A stretch of DNA of 64,000 nucleotides from Armatimonadota bacterium (lineage in GTDB: Bacteria > Armatimonadota > Fimbriimonadia > Fimbriimonadales > Fimbriimonadaceae), in the NCBI GenBank assembly GCA_018268255.1, contig JAFDWX010000008.1, positions 153,269 through 217,268 of the forward strand, read 5' to 3'. Positions within the stretch are counted from its first letter, which is position 1. The number at the start of each line of letters is the position of its first letter. Below, in pieces: positions 58,645 through 64,000 of this stretch. The position numbers and the translations under genes are program-made. The notes under the pieces are model-generated. The model saw nothing but the letters and a program-made list of their open reading frames with translations. It had not been told where the DNA came from and ran no database searches.

Positions 58645-59457
58645 ATGAATAGAGATAGAGTTTTTGGACTCTCACTGGCGTTATCGCTTGTCATGCTGTC
58701 GCAAACGGCGCACGCAGGCGACGTTCGGTACTACCTTACTTTCGCAGACCAGGCGACTGCCTCCCGCAATAATGCGAATGTCGGCGATGCAGCCTATTCG
58801 ACGATTGCAATTGGAGCCATCGGCGCAAAGAGCCGGTTCTCGCTCAATGTCAAATCCACTGCAGCTACCACGCAATACACGGCGACATCTGTTTTTGTGG
58901 GCTTCGACCAAGGCAACGCTCCAGCAGGATTGAACTTTGCGACACGGACTGATGCGATCAACGCTGGGCTCTCTAAGGCGATCTCGTTGGGAGAAGTCTT
59001 CGAGAATCTCGGTACAGGTTATTCAGGCTTGGTGGGTCAATCCCATACCGAGGGGCAAGTGAATCTTGAGCCAATTGCCTCTGCCGCATTTTCTGGTGTC
59101 GATTCCAATACCGATGTCGTTCGGTCCATCGGTCTTTGGCAAGGCTTCGGTTTTGGTGTCGGCAACAACTTGATGCTGGCTAACAGCAGTTCGATTCGAC
59201 TCCTGGATTTTGAAATCGAAAACAAGTCAGTTGCGGGCGACGAGGTATTTGGAGACATAGCATCGGAGAACGGACTCACAATCAACGCGGTCTATGATGC
59301 TAAGGCCCGCACAAGCCGGTTTGCCTATGGCAACACCCGTTCAGGGCAGCCCGACGGCACAGTCAAGTATAGGCTAACTTCTGCCGTTCCCGAACCTGCC
59401 ACTTTCGTGGCCGTTGCAACGGGAATGCTGACCTTGCTCAAGCGCAGACGCAAATAA
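58645..59457 (+). CDS. PEP-CTERM secreted protein, divergent paralogue 3
   Basis: I start at the ATG at 58645, preceded by GAGGAAAC. The protein has 270 residues with a signal peptide ending TAHAGDV. It keeps the paralogue frame (VRYYLTFADQATASRNNANVG, SVFVGFDQG, VRSIGLWQGFGFGVGNN, FGDIASENGLTIN) at low identity. The tail is VPEPATFVAVATGMLTLLKRRRK. Codon use is less biased than in the first two copies, suggesting an older duplicate or lower expression. Confidence 0.85.
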   Translation: MNRDRVFGLSLALSLVMLSQTAHAGDVRYYLTFADQATASRNNANVGDAAYSTIAIGAIGAKSRFSLNVKSTAATTQYTATSVFVGFDQGNAPAGLNFATRTDAINAGLSKAISLGEVFENLGTGYSGLVGQSHTEGQVNLEPIASAAFSGVDSNTDVVRSIGLWQGFGFGVGNNLMLANSSSIRLLDFEIENKSVAGDEVFGDIASENGLTINAVYDAKARTSRFAYGNTRSGQPDGTVKYRLTSAVPEPATFVAVATGMLTLLKRRRK

Positions 59458-59470
59458 TCGTTCGCAACCG

Positions 59471-59504
59471 ATTGCCCTACCGTGCTTAGCGGTAGGGCAA
59501 TTTT
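59471..59504 (+). terminator. Rho-independent terminator after PEP-CTERM gene 3
   Basis: The 12-bp perfect stem ATTGCCCTACCG/CGGTAGGGCAAT with a 7-nt loop is followed by TTTC. Confidence 0.88.
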
Positions 59505-59523
59505 CGGGTAAGTTCCCGTTCAG

Positions 59524-60009
59524 ATGCACCGAAAGGCTATCTATCCCGGGTCTTTTGATCCTCCCACACTCGGTCATTTGGACGTCGTCGAACGCGCGGC
59601 CAAGATCTTCGACGAAGTGATCGTCGCCGTTGGGATCAATTCGGCCAAGGTGCCATTCTTGCCCGTTGAGGATCGGGTCCAAGGTCTGCAAGCCATGGTG
59701 AGTCACCTACCCAACGTCTCCGTCATGTCCTTCAGCGGGTTGTTGGTGGACTTTGCGACGAGCCAGTCTGCCCAGGTTCTTGTGCGCGGCCTCCGTCTTA
59801 CAGGGGATTTTGATTACGAGTTCCAGACAGCTCTCGCCAACCGTCGGCTGAATCCTGCCATCGAGACGATTTTTCTCATGACGAAATGGGAACACAGTTA
59901 CCTGAGTAGCAGCGTAGTAAGAGAGGTTGCAAGTTTGGGCGGGGATTACTCCGGATTTGTTGTGCCAGCGGTTGCCGAAATTATCCGTAACCGAATCACC
60001 AGCCGTTAA
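59524..60009 (+). CDS. coaD: Pantetheine-phosphate adenylyltransferase
   Basis: The 161-residue protein has the full CoaD pattern. AIYPGSFDPPTLGHLDVVERAAKIFDEV contains the TxGH nucleotide-binding motif, LVRGLRLTGDFDYEFQTALANRRL follows, and HSYLSSSVVREVASLGGDYSGFV matches the SSSxVRE motif. It makes dephospho-CoA from phosphopantetheine and ATP. Length is standard. Confidence 0.96.
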   Translation: MHRKAIYPGSFDPPTLGHLDVVERAAKIFDEVIVAVGINSAKVPFLPVEDRVQGLQAMVSHLPNVSVMSFSGLLVDFATSQSAQVLVRGLRLTGDFDYEFQTALANRRLNPAIETIFLMTKWEHSYLSSSVVREVASLGGDYSGFVVPAVAEIIRNRITSR

Positions 60010-60085
60010 TCTTACGGGTCATGTGGAAAACTCAGGGATGCCAAAATGATCCCAACGCCGTCTTAATTTTGACCGGAGGTATTTG

Positions 60086-60643
60086 TTGGACATTTTACGA
60101 ATGCTAGAGCAGCTGCATCAAATTGCAGTCGAGCACCCGAAGCACGTCGGGCCCATATATTGGCGAATCAACACAGACGAGATCGCCATGCAGATCGCCA
60201 AGGTGCGTGCATCGCTTCCCCAAGAGGTGAAGCAGGCCGCAAGCGTTACTCGCGAATCGGAGCGAATTGTTGAATCGGCTCGAGAGGACGCACAGCTTGT
60301 CATGGATAACGCCAAAAAGGAAGCGGAGAACATCGTTATTCAGGCGCGCAAGGATGCCGAACTCTTGGTGGAGCAGGCAAAACTCGAGCAGCAACGATTG
60401 GTTGCCGAAAGCGAGATCCTCAAGCTCTCGAAATCCCAGGCTGAGCAGATTCGCAACGACGCCGAACGGGAAGCCACCCAGATGAGGCGCGGAGCAGAGG
60501 ATTACAGCTACAAGCTGCTGACCCATATCGAAAATGTAATTCACAAATCTCTGGCCGCGGTGGAAAAAGGTAAGGATGAACTGCAACAGCCAGAGCCAAC
60601 TCCGGTCGCCATAGCAGAAATTCGGGAGAAAGTCAGAGTTTGA
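60086..60643 (+). CDS. Coiled-coil protein downstream of coaD (ATP-synthase-b/DivIVA-like)
   Basis: GGAGGT at 60075-60080 best fits the TTG at 60086; a TTG one codon earlier is also possible. The 185-residue protein has a roughly 50-residue head (LRMLEQLHQIAVEHPKHVG ... WRINTDEIAMQIAKVRASLP) and a long charged coiled coil (about residues 55-140, ESAREDAQLVMDNAKKEAENIVIQARKDAELL). Similar proteins follow coaD in several phyla and are labelled ATP synthase subunit B-like or DivIVA-like. The function is unknown. Confidence 0.75.
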   Translation: MDILRMLEQLHQIAVEHPKHVGPIYWRINTDEIAMQIAKVRASLPQEVKQAASVTRESERIVESAREDAQLVMDNAKKEAENIVIQARKDAELLVEQAKLEQQRLVAESEILKLSKSQAEQIRNDAEREATQMRRGAEDYSYKLLTHIENVIHKSLAAVEKGKDELQQPEPTPVAIAEIREKVRV

Positions 60644-60679
60644 CCCTAGCCCCGAATCTTTGCCGGGTGGGTCATAATC

Positions 60680-60715
60680 AAAGGAGTTTTGGTACGCCCA
60701 AAACTCCTTTCTTTC
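60680..60715 (+). terminator. Hairpin immediately before the Wzz-like gene
   Basis: AAAGGAGTTTTGG and CCAAAACTCCTTT form a perfect 13-bp stem with a 5-nt loop, followed by CTTTC. It ends 6 nt before the ATG at 60717. It may terminate the upstream transcript or limit ribosome access to the next gene. Confidence 0.7.
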
Positions 60716-60716
60716 A

Positions 60717-62105
60717 ATGAGGTCGATACGCGTTCCCGTTCGAATCCTCCTCGTCTCCCTCGCGGTGGGCTTGGTGGCATATCTCGTGAGCTTTCTGCTT
60801 CCGAAAGCGTATAGTGCGACCACATCGCTGTATTTTCCGTCTTCCCAGTCGAAAGCTCCCACTGGGTTGGAGGCGCTCACAGGAGCCACAGGCCAATCGC
60901 CCGACGGAGGAACGATTTCCATGGCGCAAGGCTCTATTGTCTCCCCAGTTGTGGGTTCGGGAGCCCAGACGACCACAGGAATTCTGACGAGTCGCACCTG
61001 CTTTCTCAATGTTGTCGAGAAACTCGGCCTTACGAAGCGCTGGGGAATCAGCAAGTGGCAGGCATTCGACCGGCTCAAGCGCGGCGTGGATGTCAAGACA
61101 GAAAAGACAGGATTCCTCACGATCAATGCCACCTTGGACGACCCCGAGCTTTGCAAATCTGTTTGCGACACGCTTCTTGCTTTTCTCGCCAAACGGAGCG
61201 ATGAACTGACCGTAAATGTGAGCAAGCAGAATCGCAAGCAGATGGAGAAGCTGGTCAAAGAAGCTCAGCAAGAAGTCGCAGATGCAAAGGTACACCTCGA
61301 TCAGGCAAGGGCGTCAAAGAACTTCATTGATGCCACCCAATCCACTGCAGCCTACGTGGATGCTCGCAAGGGCTTGGAGTCGGCGAAAATTAACCTCACA
61401 GCTGCGAAGTCTCGGTTTGGCGAGTTGAAATCTCTGTACGCGAAGCTCCTAGACCCAAATGCTCGCTATCCGCTCAACGTCACCGCCCTCAATCTGGTCG
61501 TCTCGAATCCGGGAGAAGCGGCGACTGCGATGAAGGAGGCGTCCTCAGCGCTTGTTAACGAGATCCAATCCAGGCGCCTGGCTCTTGCCGATACAGCCAA
61601 GAAGTACACCAAAACCAGCCAGGAGTATCGTGAAGCGGAGCGTCGATTAGGCACGGCGGAAACAGAAGCCAAGAAGATCATTGCCGTTCAACAAACCCAG
61701 TCCGACAAAGGTCTCCGGCCCGAAATGCTCCCTGTCCAACTGGAAATCTACGCGCTGCAACAATCAATCCAAGCCTACAACGAACTTGTCCAAAAGTACG
61801 AGGACAAAGCCAAACGGGCACCGAGCGCACTTTCCAGCGCTGCACTGCTTGAGGCCGATTTTGAAGCCGCCAAGATGAAATACTCCAAGTATGCCTACGA
61901 ATTGGGCATGGCAAGGATGGCTGAAGAGAGAGATCCGGCTCGGTACGAAGTCGTTGATGCTCCCATCGTGGAGCCCAGCCCGGTTGCGCCTCGAAAGGGG
62001 ATCATCGCTCTCATCGCCGTGCTATTAGCCATCGCGGTACAGGTGGCTCCGTATCTGATGAAAAACGACGATCAGAGGCAGCTAACCGAGCAGTCGGAAG
62101 CGTGA
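60717..62105 (+). CDS. Wzz/GNVR-type polysaccharide chain-length protein
   Basis: The 462-residue protein has an N-terminal helix (ILLVSLAVGLVAYLVSFLLP), a Wzz-type periplasmic start (KAYSATTSLYFPS), long helices with coiled-coil character (about residues 175-400), a C-terminal helix (GIIALIAVLLAIAVQVAPYL) and a short cytoplasmic tail without a Walker kinase. Such proteins set chain length of exported polysaccharides or partner with an exporter. No polymerase or kinase gene is adjacent. The 3' end overlaps the convergent proteasome-like gene by 24 bp. Confidence 0.85.
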   Translation: MRSIRVPVRILLVSLAVGLVAYLVSFLLPKAYSATTSLYFPSSQSKAPTGLEALTGATGQSPDGGTISMAQGSIVSPVVGSGAQTTTGILTSRTCFLNVVEKLGLTKRWGISKWQAFDRLKRGVDVKTEKTGFLTINATLDDPELCKSVCDTLLAFLAKRSDELTVNVSKQNRKQMEKLVKEAQQEVADAKVHLDQARASKNFIDATQSTAAYVDARKGLESAKINLTAAKSRFGELKSLYAKLLDPNARYPLNVTALNLVVSNPGEAATAMKEASSALVNEIQSRRLALADTAKKYTKTSQEYREAERRLGTAETEAKKIIAVQQTQSDKGLRPEMLPVQLEIYALQQSIQAYNELVQKYEDKAKRAPSALSSAALLEADFEAAKMKYSKYAYELGMARMAEERDPARYEVVDAPIVEPSPVAPRKGIIALIAVLLAIAVQVAPYLMKNDDQRQLTEQSEA

Positions 62106-62762
62106 AGCTTTCCGTGGATCACGACTGAGCAGGGCAAGTTCCGGGCTAAGGTCCTTTGTGAGTTCAGCGAAGCTCTCGCCGTCAGTTGTTTCCGAAAGCG
62201 ACACCCAGACCTCCTCAAGAAGTTTTTGCCCGGATTTCAGGTTCACGGGCTTTTCCGCCGCGCCGTGGAGCTTGCCACGAGCATCCTCTGAGAACTCGAC
62301 ATCGCCCGAAAGAACAGCCCATTTGGTCCTGGTCGTATAGTCTCCGTCAAAGTCCAGCAGATAGTACAAATCGTCTTGGGGAGCATCGCCAACTTGAGCG
62401 AACAACGCTCTGACGATAAACGGCGCGCTGTTCAGATCCCCAAAGGCCCGCTTAAGGGGTGTGCTGAGGGCAGAGATAACCCTTTGGACCGTCACGTCAT
62501 CTTCGCTTCGCTGATATCCCTCTTGATGCGTAAAATCAATGGCGGCAACTCTCAACGACTCAATGTCGCTTTGGAGACCAAGACCGGCAAAAGCCAGTCG
62601 ATCGTAGATCTCATAGATTTTGCGGGTCTGGCGCCGCACCGTCAGCAAGAGAATGCCCTCTTCCACGGAAAGCGCCAAGGCAGGTGAGCCTCCCGCCAGC
62701 CGATTTTCAACATAGGAAGTTCGGTGGCCTACGGCCTCCTGCCAGTCATAGGGAGTCATCAT
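62082..62762 (-). CDS. prcA: 20S proteasome alpha-subunit-like protein
   Basis: The 226-residue protein follows the actinobacterial PrcA pattern: MTPYDWQEAVGHRTSYVENRLAGGSPALALSVEEGILLLTV, KIYEIYDRLAFAGLGLQSDIESLRVAAIDFTHQEGY, RSEDDVTVQRVISALSTPLKRAF, then VRALFAQVG and LYYLLDFDGDYTTRTKWAVLSG. Alpha subunits form the outer rings that gate the chamber and have no catalytic threonine. No prcB, Pup or ATPase gene is adjacent. TAGAAT (62775-62780, minus strand), 12 nt upstream of the ATG, suggests its own promoter. Confidence 0.75.
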   Translation of the reverse strand: MMTPYDWQEAVGHRTSYVENRLAGGSPALALSVEEGILLLTVRRQTRKIYEIYDRLAFAGLGLQSDIESLRVAAIDFTHQEGYQRSEDDVTVQRVISALSTPLKRAFGDLNSAPFIVRALFAQVGDAPQDDLYYLLDFDGDYTTRTKWAVLSGDVEFSEDARGKLHGAAEKPVNLKSGQKLLEEVWVSLSETTDGESFAELTKDLSPELALLSRDPRKASRFRLLG

Positions 62763-62795
62763 GCTGCTAGCACGATTCTACGCCACGACGATGGG

Positions 62796-63365
62796 TTACG
62801 GCACAGATTTCCACCGGGGAGCCGAATCAACAGCCGCTTTGCCGCTCAATATCTGCTCCAAGGTCACGCCAGAAACAGTTTTGGTGATCTGGTTCTTATC
62901 CCAGACCTTAAAATAGCCGAGTCCGCCACGAGCCAGGGTCATGGGCATGGCTACCGTGTAATCCTTATTTTCGTCGAGCTTTTGGCCCGCGACGGCTATG
63001 GACTTAACTCGCTTGTCTGGGTCGCCCGACTTGCTGAAACTCACTTCAGCATTGGAAATTTGAAGAAAGCAGTCGGTGGGCGAGGGGAACAAAGCGACAC
63101 TTCGCTCAAATGCCGCGCGAACCTGGCTGCCTTTGAGTTTGACAACGGCAAGTTCATCGGACGGATAGCGCATGAGCGTGGCCAGATCCTTTGCGTCGAA
63201 GTTTGAGCGAACAAGTCCCGCGGCCAAGAACGCCATATCCGTTCCGGCAGCTTCACGAAACAGGTCTGCCGCCGTCTGAGACGGCGCGTGGGACTCAAGG
63301 TCGGGTGCGGCAAGCAAGCCAGCACTCAAGCCGACCAAAAAGACTGCCATCACGATTTTTTTCAT
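62796..63365 (-). CDS. Exported stand-alone 5'-nucleotidase C-terminal domain
   Basis: The 189-residue protein has a signal peptide (MKKIVMAVFLVGLSAGLLAA). A single domain matches the C-terminal, substrate-binding half of 5'-nucleotidases (UshA-type): TAADLFREAAGTDMAFLAAGLVRS, YPSDELAVVKLKGSQVRAAFERSV, FLQISNAEVSFS, SIAVAGQKLDENKDYTVAMPMTLARGGLGYF. The metallophosphatase half that does the chemistry is absent, and no companion gene for it is nearby. It may bind nucleotides or sugars, or be a decayed enzyme. Confidence 0.75.
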   Translation of the reverse strand: MKKIVMAVFLVGLSAGLLAAPDLESHAPSQTAADLFREAAGTDMAFLAAGLVRSNFDAKDLATLMRYPSDELAVVKLKGSQVRAAFERSVALFPSPTDCFLQISNAEVSFSKSGDPDKRVKSIAVAGQKLDENKDYTVAMPMTLARGGLGYFKVWDKNQITKTVSGVTLEQILSGKAAVDSAPRWKSVP

Positions 63366-63438
63366 TTACGTTGTCGCCCAGTGTTAGACGTAGATTTGCC
63401 GACCTTGTTTCAATACTATCTGCTGCCAAAAAGCAAAA

Positions 63439-63471
63439 CGGGCCGAAGGACAAAGAGGTTCCGTCGGCCCG
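63439..63471 (-). terminator. Rho-independent terminator after rplK
   Basis: On the minus strand CGGGCCGA and TCGGCCCG pair, extended by GGA/TCC with a mismatch, and are followed by TTTTGCTTTTT. Confidence 0.88.
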
Positions 63472-63494
63472 ATTCCACGCTGAAACGGGTTATC

Positions 63495-63920
63495 TCAGTC
63501 TTCGACTCGAATGCCCATCGAACGAGCAGAACCCGCGACAATTCGCATCGCCATTTCCTCGTCTTCGGTATTGAAGTCCTTCATCTTGGCTTTCGCCACT
63601 TCCCGCAACTTGTCCTTTGAAAGAACGCCCACCTTGTCTTTGAGTGGGTTGCTTGCGCCTTTTTCTACGCCTGCGGCTCGCTTGATGAGATCGCTCACCA
63701 GCGGCTGCTTGACGATAAATCCATAGGAGCGATCTTCGAAAACTGTAATCTCCACGGGAAGTACATAACCCATCTGAGGAGCAGTCTGCTCATTGAATTT
63801 CTTGAGAAATTCCATCATGTTGATGCCGGCCTGACCGAGGGCGGGACCAACAGGAGGTGCCGGAGTGCCTTTTCCGGCTGGAATATTGAGCTTAATGACA
63901 CCGGTAATTTTCTTTGCCAT
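63495..63920 (-). CDS. rplK: 50S ribosomal protein L11
   Basis: The 141-residue protein is canonical L11: [46 protein letters not shown], the N-terminal proline-rich helix that contacts elongation factors, then the RNA-binding C-terminal domain ending [19 protein letters not shown]. It binds the GTPase-centre 23S rRNA. In many bacteria it lies between nusG and rplA. Here a terminator follows, so L1 is not directly downstream. Confidence 0.97.
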   Translation of the reverse strand: MAKKITGVIKLNIPAGKGTPAPPVGPALGQAGINMMEFLKKFNEQTAPQMGYVLPVEITVFEDRSYGFIVKQPLVSDLIKRAAGVEKGASNPLKDKVGVLSKDKLREVAKAKMKDFNTEDEEMAMRIVAGSARSMGIRVED

Positions 63921-63959
63921 GTTTTTGCCTGGTCAATCTGTATTCGAGCCGATGGTGGC

Positions 63960-63998
63960 TCATCCGAACTCCGGGTCAGAGGGAAGCTTGCCCACGAA
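63960..63998 (-). CDS. C-terminal fragment of an upstream gene (possibly nusG)
   Basis: One minus-strand frame enters from the right edge and ends FVGKLPSDPEFG before a TGA at 63960-63962, 39 bp upstream of rplK. By position this would be nusG, but 12 residues cannot show it. A second frame with no stop before rplK also exists. Confidence 0.25.
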   Translation of the reverse strand, partial: FVGKLPSDPEFG

Positions 63999-64000
63999 GC

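Noticed and set aside
57584-58675. Long minus-strand open frame (363 codons) opposite PEP-CTERM gene 2
   Set aside because: The plus strand encodes a signal peptide and a PEP-CTERM tail, and has a ribosome binding site and terminator. The antisense frame is Ser/Cys/Arg-rich without domains and reflects codon bias.
60104-61258. Long minus-strand open frame (384 codons) opposite the coiled-coil and Wzz-like genes
   Set aside because: It crosses two well-supported genes and a hairpin between them, and shows no recognisable protein features.

Overview
The window looks like chromosome of an Armatimonadota bacterium, most likely a Fimbriimonadaceae relative. This is inferred from gene content, not from a marker-gene search. 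The signs are a short pseudopilin with the LFPVFAQAK-type segment after the prepilin helix, PEP-CTERM secreted proteins, dockerin-like C-termini with a repeated VTIFDYL core, LacI-pseudopilin-glycosidase gene sets and a 20S proteasome alpha-like subunit. The DNA is moderately GC-rich and densely coded. I see no insertion sequence, prophage or CRISPR array.

Layout. 1-2345: start of a divergent exported protein, then a compact Fe-S operon (SufU, SufT-like, Rrf2 regulator, A-type carrier) and a small membrane protein; tRNA-Pro(CGG) follows. 2547-10532: a large secreted beta-propeller-like protein with dockerin, a GH2 glycosidase, DinB and a convergent GH51 arabinofuranosidase. 10620-14166: a BI-1-like membrane protein overlapping an unusual PII protein, a TPR protein, tRNA-Trp(CCA) and a DUF6941-like protein. 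14209-26360: a beta-helix protein, a BtuF-like lipoprotein, MtnP, a HEAT-repeat protein, RpiB, a pseudoprotease/protease S41 pair, and an orphan peptide-type ABC permease pair. 26755-36748: two more dockerin proteins (one with a C-type lectin-like domain), a cyclophilin, GYF-TM2 protein, DinB, xylulokinase and PEP carboxylase. 36871-40139: a sugar ABC system whose binding protein is fused to its permease. 40190-45456: the ilvB-ilvN-ilvC-ilvD operon, preceded by a short reading frame rich in Val/Leu/Ile and a strong hairpin. 45630-56148: a carbohydrate locus with three near-identical LacI-type operators. 56457-59457: three PEP-CTERM paralogues. 59524-64000: CoaD, a coiled-coil protein, a Wzz-like protein, a proteasome alpha-like protein, a lone 5'-nucleotidase C-terminal domain, and ribosomal L11.

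How the genes work together. GH2, GH51, xylulokinase, GH94, a GH144-like enzyme and the sugar ABC system point to growth on plant or microbial glycans, with several exported proteins sharing one C-terminal module. The carbohydrate locus appears to be controlled by its own LacI repressor. The ilv operon appears to be controlled by translation of the leader.

Most unusual points: (1) the ilv leader peptide and hairpin; (2) three intergenic nested hairpins with similar linkers but different, self-complementary stems; (3) the LacI operator set; (4) the binding-protein/permease fusion; (5) the inactive/active CtpA pair; (6) the PII protein with an altered T-loop coupled to a BI-1-like protein; (7) a three-way-junction fold in the 5' leader of a PEP-CTERM gene.
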